A DNA stretch of 64,000 nucleotides from Avena insularis (taxonomy: Eukaryota; Streptophyta; Magnoliopsida; Poales; Poaceae), in assembly GCA_023614405.1 (NCBI GenBank), contig CM042689.1, forward strand, positions 330,560,305-330,624,304, given 5' to 3'. Position 1 is the stretch's first letter. Each line of letters begins with the position of its first letter. Positions 10,928 through 19,585 of this stretch are shown piece by piece. Below the pieces are notes generated by a model. The model worked only from the letters and a program-made list of their open reading frames with translations, did no database searches and was not told the DNA's origin. Position numbers and translations under genes: made by a program.

Positions 10928-10940
10928 TTTTCATCACTTT
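10928..10940. repeat. 13-bp target-site duplication (left) of the LINE-like retroposon
   Basis: ttttcatcacttt at 10928-10940 is repeated exactly at 29195-29207. A duplication of this length fits non-LTR retroposition. All of the nested material lies between the two copies. Confidence 0.65.
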
Positions 10941-12403
10941 TTGTTTGAGAGCAACCACATATATTTCATTAATCGAAAATCGAGTTACATGAACAGACAC
11001 ATGTGGAAACTAAAAAACTGACAAGAATAAAACGATTATCCTATAACTTTGCATATTAAACCCTAGGAAACCGAGAAATGCAAGATGATTCCTACGGTTT
11101 CCTGCAACCATCGAAGCTAGTGGCTGCTACCCAACTCTAGTGCCATCGAGGCGCATGCCGAAAGAGACGCCGAGCCTCCACCATTGCTAGATCCAAGGAA
11201 GCACCATCACCGATGAGGCTTTCTGAGTTGATGAACAGGTATGATGCACGCAACAAGTCATGGGTCGCTGTGGCACGTCGACCTAGGACGTCCCCGTTGA
11301 AAGATCATGGATGCCGCCTAGAGGGGGTGAGTAGGTGGTTAAAAACTTTTACGAGATGGGCTTAACAAAGGCAGAATAAAACCATCATTTTCTTTTGTCA
11401 AGCACAAAGCCTATATATACTAAGGTTCACATATGTGCACCAATAACTTATGCTAAGCAACACAAGCAACAATGTGATAATAAGATAGATAACTTCAAGT
11501 ATCAAGGCTATCACAAAGTAAAGTGCATAAGTAAAGAGCTCGGGTATAGAGATAACCGAGACACGCGGGGACGATGATATTTTACCGAGTTCCTTCCAAA
11601 ATGGAAGTACGTCTCGTTGGAGGGGTGGGCGGTACTAAGACCACCAACACCACAAGAGGCCTCACCCTATTTTCCCGAGCACACGCCACATGGCAAGCAC
11701 CCGTTCCACTATGGGACACTTGAGAGAGGTCACCAAACCCGTACAAGATTGGGGAAATCTTCACAGCTTAAATGGAGGCTCCCAACAAACGCTACCAAGA
11801 CCACTAGCTTGAGGATAGCTCCACAACTTAATTGGAGGCCCCAAGAACACACCACAAAGGCCACACAACCGTCTAGGGTTCCAAGAACCCAAGAGAAACA
11901 AGCTTCTTGATTTCACCAACCAAATCCTTCGAGGAGAACTCAAACCGATGCACCTAATACAATGGCAAGTCCTTCAATCTCAAATTCCACCAAAGCTAAA
12001 AAAGTATTGGGGAAATAATAGAGGAAGAACACAAGAGGAAATCCACAAAAGAAATCCCAAGATCTAGATCCCAAGATGTTCCCCTCACATAGAGGAGAGA
12101 TGGATTGGTGGAGTTGTAGATCTGGATCTCCTCTTTCAAATACCCCAACAAGATTCAAAAAATATGGGAGGGATTGAGAGTATTTGCAAGCTCTTGAAGG
12201 TAGAAACAATGGATGAGAGAGATGATGCAAGCAACCAGCCACTTGGGGAAGAAGGGGGCCTTTTATAAGTCCTCCCATGTCAACTAGCCGTTGCAGATCA
12301 CTAATCTCGGAGTTTCCGGCCTTCCAGAACGGAGTCTCTGGTTTCCAGACTCCAGCCAGGACTCCGAGCAGCCTCCAAATGCTCTCTGTACACCCCCCGG
12401 AGT

Positions 12404-12408
12404 CTGGG
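12404..12408. repeat. Target-site duplication ctggg (left copy)
   Basis: ctggg at 12404-12408 is matched by ctggg at 27775-27779. It flanks the minus-strand family-1 LTR and shows that 12409-14459 and 26474-27774 are two halves of one insertion. Confidence 0.88.
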
Positions 12409-14459
12409 TGTAGAGGTCCCAACCTTTAATAAGGTAGAGATCCCTGTGTTTACAATGCTAGTCCATGGATCAATAGCTAGCATCCACAGTTAAGATGTAA
12501 TATCAAGTAACAAAGGTCATAATACAACTTTATAACCAGGAATAACATAATTTTATTACATCTTACATAGCTCATTTGGCTATTACATTACATTGCAGCA
12601 GAAAATCTATAAGCATGGGGTCCTTCATCTTCAAAATGCCACAGGAAAACATGTTGGTTGTAGTCTTTGTAATCCTAATCAATCAACTTCTATAATATCA
12701 ATCAAACCTGCAACATTACAAGTTACAGCCACAAGGGTCAATACATTTGAATTGTATTGGCAAGTTTCACTACTATGTAGAATATAAGTGGATGCTATCA
12801 ATACATGCATATTTGGCTAAGTAGGGTTTTAGGCTCATTTGCAGAAAGCAATAATTTATCCTACCTTTTCAAAATAGTTTTGATCTTTTGTCAAATCTTT
12901 CTGAACTCCTTGGTAAATCCCCAAGTGTTTCAAGTATTTGTCAAAAACTCTTGAGCTCCTTGGTAAATCCCCAAGTACTTCAAGTTTTTATCAAAATCTC
13001 TTGAGCTCCTTGGTACACCCCAAGTACTTCAAGTTTTTATCCAAATCTCTTGAACTCCTTGGTAAATCCCCAAGTGTTTCAAGCCTTTTGTTGTCACTTA
13101 AAAGTTTTCTTTTAGAAATTGGAATGTCGAGATTTCCCATAGCTTCAGGCCTTTAGTTGCTCAGTATTGTCCATAACCAGGGACACGGCTAAGTACTTAG
13201 AATTTTTATCTTCTGCAGAAGTTGTACACTTTACCCACATGACACAATCTCATCTTGTTGCCACCAGTGGCCGCTGGATAAATACTCACCAAGATGGAGT
13301 ACTGGCAGATTGAGAATGTGACGAAGTCTTTCCAGGGGGTCCTCCCATACACCATTGCTAGCTTGTCTTCAGGCACCAATGTAGGGTTCCTAGTTCCCTC
13401 ATTTCCAGTAAACCTGAAGACAATGCATGGGTCTTCCCAATGTAGTTGACTAAGCCAGAGCCATATAACATGTGGCTGTACACGAAAGCCATAGTTGGAG
13501 AAACATGTTCAATCTCTAAGTCCCTAGGTGGTTTTCTTTTGGTGCACAACACAAAGAGATTGCCATCGACATGGTTCCTTTTGTTGTCACCTTGTCCCAA
13601 AACTTGAGTATCCTTGTCCACCCAGGTGGTTCATTGAGTACTTGTTTTATTATATAAAACATAAGTCTTTTCTTAACTTCATAAAAATCTCAACATGTAT
13701 CTCTTATCAAAATATCTAGCATGGCTAAGCACTTTACAACTACACTGTTTTCACTAAGGAATATATAAGGTATCCTATTAGGATTTAGCATAGCATAAGT
13801 ATAGAAATTCTTTTCATGCATGTTTCAAAATCCACTAAGTATAATGAAAATAGTAGGACTTTAGATGATAGTGTCACTTTCCTTTTTGGTAGGGAATGTT
13901 GGTTCACTTCTTGATCTTGCTAATATCACACTCTTCTAACTTCACTACAAGTCAATCAAGCAAACACAAAATCAACTAGCATTCCAACCAATATTTAAAC
14001 AATCAAACACACATAAAATAATAGAAACAAGTCATACATGCAAGCATGCAAAAGATAGTTTTATTTGCAAAGGTGGTCTCCACTAGGCTCTAAACTTTGT
14101 AAGGTTCAAAGTGGTCATTTTCCAAAGTGGCAAAGTCATTTGCAAAAGGGTTTTATCTATAAACCATTTTTAAATCCATTCATTATTTTATGTGGTGGAA
14201 AATGTTTTTATCAAAGCAATAATTTTATATTGTTCACCAAATAAGTTGTTAGTTCACAAAACTTGGTGTTTAGGGTCAGTAGGTTTGATTCAAAACATTT
14301 TCCAAAGATTTTATTCAAAAATCATTTTCATAACAAAATCAATATTTTTATTTGACTAGAAATGGGCTAATTCAATTAATCAACCCTAATCTTCACCAAA
14401 TACATTTTTAAATCCATAAGTTGGTTCCTAGGGTCAGTAGGTTCACAACAAACCATTTT
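12409..14459 (-). mobile_element. Family-1 LTR, 3' portion (minus orientation)
   Basis: The segment reads as the reverse complement of about 3130-5100: it starts TGTAGAGGTCCCAACC (the LTR 3' end) and includes the 'gggactagcattg' and 'aagatgtaatatcaag' blocks in inverted order. Its partner half is 26474-27774. About 0.5 kb of the LTR between the halves is missing, presumably deleted with the left end of element C. It differs from the 554-5100 copy by a 50-bp tandem array at 12906-13084. Confidence 0.8.
12906..13084. repeat. 50-bp tandem array, ~3.6 units
   Basis: CTCCTTGG starts units at 12906, 12956, 13006 and 13055, giving periods of 50, 50 and 49 bases. Units share 'aaatccccaagt' and 'ttcaag' blocks with small differences. 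The equivalent part of the sister LTR (about 4560-4700) is not repeated, so the array expanded in this copy. Confidence 0.8.
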
Positions 14460-15568
14460 GCTTGTTTGTGTGATCCATTGCTTGTAAAATGTTTCTTAGG
14501 TGAAATGAACATCATCTAAAACATTTCCCACACATTTCCTAAAGACAAGTAAATCAAAACAAATATATTAAGTGAATGGTCATTTTGACCAATTTAACTC
14601 CCATGCCTACTTTGGCTGTCTCAAACTTTGAAAACCTAACAGATACTTTTCTGGATCTTTGCACCCCTTGAATGTACTGTAACAAGGTATCAAGGCCCAC
14701 TTTATGATCATCCAGAAACTTTCAAATGCATAGTTTAAATGACAATTCAAAATTGAATCTTTACCATATGGGAAGATCCCACTTTTCCAAAACCCACTCA
14801 AACAAGCTCAACTTTCAAAACCCAAGCATCTGCAGACTCACCAGCACCAATCTAGCAAACCCACCAAAATTCATTTCAAAATTCAAAACTTGATTTCATG
14901 CGGCCATTTCATCAAACAGGTTGCAGACACAAATCAAACAAGACATCAAACACTATAGTGTGCAGTGATTCTTGCCTAACTTGTTCCCTAGTTAGCTCAC
15001 ACACAACTCAGTAGATCATCTAGAAAGATTAGCCCAACACTAGCACCCCTGTGAGCTTTCCATTGCCATTAATGGTGAACAGCCGAGCACCCCAATGTCA
15101 CCCCATTGTGGACAGCAGGCTAGAGGAAGAACTAGCCGTGCCAACCTTGTCTGGGAGGCAGCCCACCGTCCACCGCCACTCCCTGTCCCAGCCGCGAGCA
15201 TTGCCAAGCCCTGGACCACGCGCACAAGCCGCGCCCAGGCCATGCCGAGCGTGCGCCAGAGCGCCACCTCCACGGACCGCGCGCCCTCACCGCGTGCACA
15301 CACGATCACCACCGACCCAGGAAACCGCCAGACATCCCCGTTTGCCGCCCCGTGCCATACAGCCACCGCCCGCCGTCCAAGACGCCGCCTCTACCGCGCA
15401 GAGCACCGGCCATTCCAGACCCAACCACACCGCCCCATGCCTCGCGACCATGTCGTTGAGCATCGCCAGGAGACACAGCACCATCTCCTACCCTTGCCCA
15501 TGCCATTAGCCACCTGTAACGTCGCCCCCGACGAGATCATCGTGCGCCCCGACGGTCCCCTCGCTCGA

Positions 15569-15578
15569 CTATAAATAG
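15569..15578 (+). promoter_or_regulatory. TATA box of element C 5' LTR
   Basis: CTATAAATAG follows a GC-rich upstream region. The same motif stands at the homologous position in the other four LTR copies (23689, 35296, 52927, 62831). Transcription is expected near 15600. Confidence 0.75.
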
Positions 15579-15599
15579 AGGCCACCCCCGCATGATTTC

Positions 15600-15815
15600 T
15601 TCACACCATCTCACTCCCCTATCCCCACTGATCGTGCCACACCGTTCTCAGAGCAAGGCGAGCACCACCTCGCTAGAATTTCACCGGAGCCCGCCGCCTT
15701 TGGAGAAGAAGGGAGCCAGCGATTGGAGCCGCCCCAGGAGAAGCCACCGGTACCAGGAGGTTCGCCGTCGTCGACTTCGTCGTTCGCCCGCCTCGCCGAC
15801 CCTCGCCTGCATTCG
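15600..15815 (+). other. Putative leader exon 1 of LTR transcript, ending at a conserved GT donor
   Basis: From the expected transcription start to the donor TTCG|GTGAGC (intron starts 15816). A GT with donor-like context occurs at the same place in all five copies: CCCCG|GTGAGC at 23938/23939, CCCCG|GTATGC at 35059/35058 (minus), CCCCA|GTGAGC at 52689/52688 (minus) and CCCCG|GTGAGC at 62593/62592 (minus). No ATG was seen in this leader, so it would be non-coding or use a non-AUG start. Exon status is inferred from conserved boundaries only. Confidence 0.4.
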
Positions 15816-16713
15816 GTGAGCCCCCAGCACCCTCACTGGCCGTGCTAGGTTTCGTTCTGCCGGAGTTGTCTCGCGTCGACGATGACCCCCACCGTGGATT
15901 AGAACTAGATCGAGCGATCCACGTTGCCCATACCGCCGCCCAGCCCTGTCACCGACAGTGGGGACACCCACTTAATCAGCCAGCGGAGCACTGCTTAGCA
16001 ACAGGCGCCCGTTAAATTTCCAGAGCCCAACGATTCAAATTAAACATTTTTCTTTTTAAATTCAAACACACTTCTGTACCCAACTTCAAAAATCAACCCA
16101 GATCGATTCAGTGCACCAATTTGAATGAAACCAATTTTGTTGGAAAAGTCTGTGAATGCTTAATCCAAGCCCGTTGGATTCAAGTCATTTGGATTTGTAG
16201 ATCACCCATAGTAAAAATAACAAGGCAGAAGCTTTTCTGCATTCAAACATTTTTCAAATTTAAACCATATTAGCTTTTGAGTTGATTCCAACTCTCAAAA
16301 ATCACATTTAACCATACCTTTCAGAATATATAAAAATATATAGGTTTACTTGCAGAAATATTGTTCAAGTAATAAAAGAATGCTTCATAAGCATTTCTAG
16401 CCACTTTAATTAATTAAAATAAAAGGGTAAAACCTTATTAAATTGTGACACCACTTTAAATCACATTCCCATGGACTACAATATGTGGTGATGACATGTG
16501 TCAACATGATCCCATGTTTAGTTTGGAGAATATTAAATCTTAAGTAATTTTTCAATGAGTAGAAATTACTTTTCTAAAAATAAAAAGATTTAAACCAAGC
16601 CTTAACCTTGTAATGTTAGAGATGATGCTAGATCATCTATAGGACCCTTGTGTGTGATGATTGCAAGTAGTTAAGTATTGTTTGGTGATTGTGTACCTCG
16701 TATTTATTCATAG

Positions 16714-16800
16714 GCGCTAGTACCGACCAAGGATACGAGGAGGAAGGAGGATACTATGAAGAGGAAGCCGAGGAGAACTTCAACCACTGCTCTGCACAAG
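16714..16800 (+). other. Conserved 87-nt exon-like block in LTR leader (element C 5' LTR)
   Basis: The block is preceded by an acceptor-like ctcgtatttattcatag and followed by CACAAG|GCAAGC, which could be a GC-type donor. It is 87 nt in all five LTRs without indels, while the downstream flank varies in length. Read with one base from exon 1 it encodes 29 acidic residues including Tyr-Glu-Glu-Glu twice, and ends His-Cys-Ser-Ala-Gln. Six of 87 sites vary among the copies, three of them synonymous. There is no ATG in the block. Confidence 0.5.
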
Positions 16801-17503
16801 GCAAGCTAGTAACCTTGCAAGCTAACACTTGCAATTTAGCAAGCTTATATTTGACATTGATGCAAGCTAACACTTGCAAGATACCCTACTGATGCAATAA
16901 ACCCCTACTTGTTACTATGCCTTAAGCATAGGTGATCATACCCATTTGATAAACCAATCCTAGTTTTATGTGCAAGATTCTTACTTTATTTCTTTATCAA
17001 AGCTTACTTAGAGTCTACCTAAGAGTTGGGTAGATACTAGACAGTTGTGCTAAAGGTTGCATAAAGAGCATAAAATTTGGCCTAAGCTAGAAACCTTGAT
17101 ATCAGCCTAAGATATAAGGTTGGACTTAGTGAAACTCCACTAGTTACCACCCCTCATTAGTACTACCCCCACCTGTAGATGCTAGTGCTAAGCATAAAAC
17201 TTGATCAACTTTTAGATGGGAATACTTGGTGGAAAAATGGTTATGAAAACCTTGGAATGATGGATCATTCTATTGAAATGTTTTGGACATGTGTTTCCAA
17301 ACACTTGATGATTTTGGTGATGAAAATGTTGAGGCATGAGCCTTAGCCCTTTATAAAACTGATGGTTGTCTGGATGCGATACCATTCCAATTTTAGCGTA
17401 CAACTACAATACCCGAATATTGGGTAGGGCTTGACTGGAAACTTATATACCTTAGTATTAGTTCCCTCCCGGCCAAGGTCTGAGCTGAGGCTACCTTGTG
17501 AAG

Positions 17504-17717
17504 ATTGTCCACCTGTGCAGTACCCAAGATGATAGCTGGTCATGGTTGGGAGGCCAAACTCACAGGAGAGGTGCTTATACTAAGGCGTGTAATTGAAAGG
17601 TTAGGATTGATTATCCGCATACTGATTATGGTGAATTCAGGATTTGTTCCTGACGGATGTATCGAATGTTGTGGTGAAAGTGTACAATCTCTGCAGAGTG
17701 TCAAACTATTCGAATAG
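17504..17717 (+). other. Conserved open stretch in LTR leader (~66-70 codons), status unknown
   Basis: After an acceptor-like ccacctgtgcag an open frame runs to a TAG. Its centre is hydrophobic (Leu-Gly-Leu-Ile-Ile-Arg-Ile-Leu) and the C-terminus holds Cys-Ile-Glu-Cys-Cys. The frame is also open in the copies at 25644-25856 and 33185-33373 (minus). Both LTRs of element B lack one base in the middle, which shifts the frame. It could be a further exon, since its phase fits the 87-nt block, or sequence constrained for RNA reasons. Confidence 0.3.
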
Positions 17718-18018
17718 CGTCATGATTATGGACAGTTGGAGTGGCCATACTGTTCCCCCGTCAGACTTTTCAAAATGACTTGTGAAATGAATTGAGACTT
17801 TGACTTGACCATAATAGAGTTGTGACCTGAATTACAAGATCCCACTTAGGAGTTATAAAATTGTGACTAGCTTTAGAACTTAGTAGAGATAAACCTGGCT
17901 TTTTGCAAAACAACCCTAGAGCTTAGTGTCCTATTATCCAAAAACCCCTTACCTGTTAGTATTAGTTTGCGAGTACTTAAAGAGTACTCATGGCTTTGTC
18001 CTAGCTATTCCATGGCAG

Positions 18019-18152
18019 ACTATGAATAGGAGTACTGGAAGATGGACCCTAGGAAGGTTACGACAACTAGGATCATCTCCATCGTCGGCATTACTGTGAC
18101 CCGAAGATGGAGCTTCGCCTACGCTACCGTTATTATTACGTATTCCGCTGCT
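18019..18152 (+). other. Putative third exon in LTR leader (element C 5' LTR)
   Basis: The acceptor-like CCATGGCAG is followed by ACTATGAA. With the one leftover base of the 87-nt block the codon becomes Asp, and the frame encodes another Tyr-Glu-Glu-Glu-like acidic segment. In this copy the frame is damaged (tatgaatag). It is best preserved at 50479 and below (minus), where it runs to a TAA near 50330. Confidence 0.35.
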
Positions 18153-18333
18153 TGATGTTGTATTAAGAACTGGATCATGAGATCCTTATTTGTGTAAGAA
18201 CTTATGTATCGTTTGTAATGGATGAAGTACTATGGTATCCAATTCTGTTATGTCTCGCAAAAATGGTAATCCTGGGATTGCGATGTATGGCATAACAGGC
18301 ATCTAGGATTGAAAAATCCGGGTGTTGACAAGT

Positions 18334-18346
18334 TGGTATCAGAGCC
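18334..18346 (+). promoter_or_regulatory. Primer-binding site (initiator tRNA-Met) of element C
   Basis: TGGTATCAGAGCC starts 3 bases after the LTR end and is complementary to the 3' end of plant initiator tRNA-Met, the usual primer for chromoviruses and many copia elements. Confidence 0.9.
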
Positions 18347-18560
18347 ATCCTGACCATAGGAGACCCTAGTTAGATTGGACGTTGAACCAAAAAACTTAGT
18401 TTCAAAACCAAAGAACAAAAATATTTACGAAAACTTATTCTCATTCTTACCTCTTTAATTCTTTAATAAAACTTCATGTTCCTCAAAAACTCTTGCAAAA
18501 TAGATAAAATTTTGACACACTTGATCACTCTGCTAATCTACTCATCCTCTATTTTTATAG

Positions 18561-19355
18561 ATGGACGTGAAGTACAGCAAGTTTTACCAACTTGGGAATG
18601 GAGGAGACCTTATCTTTGAGAGGGATCTGGATCAACTTTCGGAACTTCTGGAGCGTCCGCATCCCGAGTTCTTCGGAGCGCAGCTCAATGATCAAGGAGG
18701 AGAAGATATGCAGTGGCTAATTGTTGCAAGTCTCCGAGGAAAGATTGAACCTCCCACTGCGGAGGGAATTCAGTTTACCTTGAGGGAAAACAACTGGCTC
18801 GATGGACTTGCCAGAGCAATGCAGGAAGCTCTTTCCCGTCTGTGTGGGCAGAGCATCAATCAGATCAAGGGTACTCGCTTTGAGTTTTGCCCAAGACGTG
18901 ATGCAAATGGACAACCACTGGAAGCCCCATACCACCCCGAGCTGAAGACTCAATTGGACCACCTTAGCTTCATGATGTATGATCGTCAGCAGGAATTGGA
19001 CAACTGCCGTGACTATTGCAACCACAAGTCTGCCATCATCAAGACGAAGGACCAGACCATCGCCATGCTAGCAAAGGATCGCAAGTCTCGCCGCCGTCAG
19101 CTCGACAAGAAGGAGCGCATTATTGCCCGTCTTCTCCATCGCATCTCATCTCTGGAAGAGACCATCCACGAGAGAGACATGCAGTTAGAGGAAAGGGAGA
19201 ATGCCGGAGAGGATCTTCGTGGAGACCCTTACTCCTACCTCAGCAATGACGATGATTTTCTGGAGGATCAGGCCATGGACTTCTTCACCGATGAGGATGA
19301 TTTCGCCTTCATCGATGATGCTGAAGATGATGAAGCCACAGCCTCCATGGAGTAG
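18561..19355 (+). CDS. Extra ORF upstream of gag in chromovirus C (264 aa), acidic coiled-coil protein
   Basis: An intact ATG-to-TAG frame lies 215 bp after the primer site and 230 bp before gag. Residues 1-125 look globular (mixed, with several Trp and a Leu-Leu-Glu-Arg-Pro-His-Pro segment). Residues ~130-210 are a long Lys/Arg/Glu/Gln-rich helix likely to form a coiled coil. Residues ~215-264 are an Asp/Glu/Phe-rich acidic tail. A homologous frame with two stops occurs in element B (59029-59838), so the ORF is a fixed part of this family. No known domain was recognised. Extra ORFs ahead of gag are known in Ogre/Tat elements but are not standard in chromoviruses. It is the only intact long ORF left in element C. 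Confidence 0.7.
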   Translation: MDVKYSKFYQLGNGGDLIFERDLDQLSELLERPHPEFFGAQLNDQGGEDMQWLIVASLRGKIEPPTAEGIQFTLRENNWLDGLARAMQEALSRLCGQSINQIKGTRFEFCPRRDANGQPLEAPYHPELKTQLDHLSFMMYDRQQELDNCRDYCNHKSAIIKTKDQTIAMLAKDRKSRRRQLDKKERIIARLLHRISSLEETIHERDMQLEERENAGEDLRGDPYSYLSNDDDFLEDQAMDFFTDEDDFAFIDDAEDDEATASME

Positions 19356-19585
19356 TAGCACTGAGCACTAGCGTAGTGAGTAGTAGTCGGTCCCACTGTA
19401 TCGTAGATTCCAGAATGGTTCTTAAAACCATCTGTTTTTCCTTGTTGTGGTGTGCGTTGTATCGAGTGAATGAATGAATGAAAAAGCAAGTTGCTAGAAA
19501 AATTTGAATCAAACATTTAACACTTTTCAAAGACCCAAAACCTTAGAAATTTCCCTCTTTTCTCATAATCTATATCAATCTTCAG
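19356..19585 (+). other. Spacer between extra ORF and gag, with short tetranucleotide repeat
   Basis: A 230-bp non-coding spacer. A (gaat)n-type run near 19466-19481 corresponds to the longer run at ~58880-58912 in element B. Translation of gag from this position would need reinitiation, an internal start or a spliced RNA. Confidence 0.5.

Larger units (their letters stand above)
14460..18330 (+). mobile_element. Element C 5' LTR (left ~150 bp missing)
   Basis: It aligns along its length with the 3' LTR part (15158-18330 versus 23265-26473) and, inverted, with the LTRs at 32554, 50165 and 60069. It ends CCGGGTGTTGACA at 18330, directly before the primer site. A TATA box lies at 15569-15578, so U3 is ~1.2 kb and R-U5 ~2.75 kb, an unusually long leader. 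The left junction near 14460 is fuzzy within ~20 bp. Confidence 0.85.

Noticed and set aside
11395..11910. Short plus-strand frames at 11395-11577 and 11617-11910
   Set aside because: They lie inside the 2-kb solo LTR, have no domain and show no coding bias.
12906..13084. Possible CRISPR-like regular repeat
   Set aside because: The units are contiguous without unique spacers, and the DNA is eukaryotic LTR sequence.
15051..15574. Long Pro/Arg/Ala-rich open frames on both strands in the GC-rich U3 of the chromovirus LTR (also 23227-23629, 35355-35732, 53124-53466, 63029-63371)
   Set aside because: They lie upstream of the TATA box, occur on both strands at once, and change frame between LTR copies. 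High GC content explains the lack of stops.
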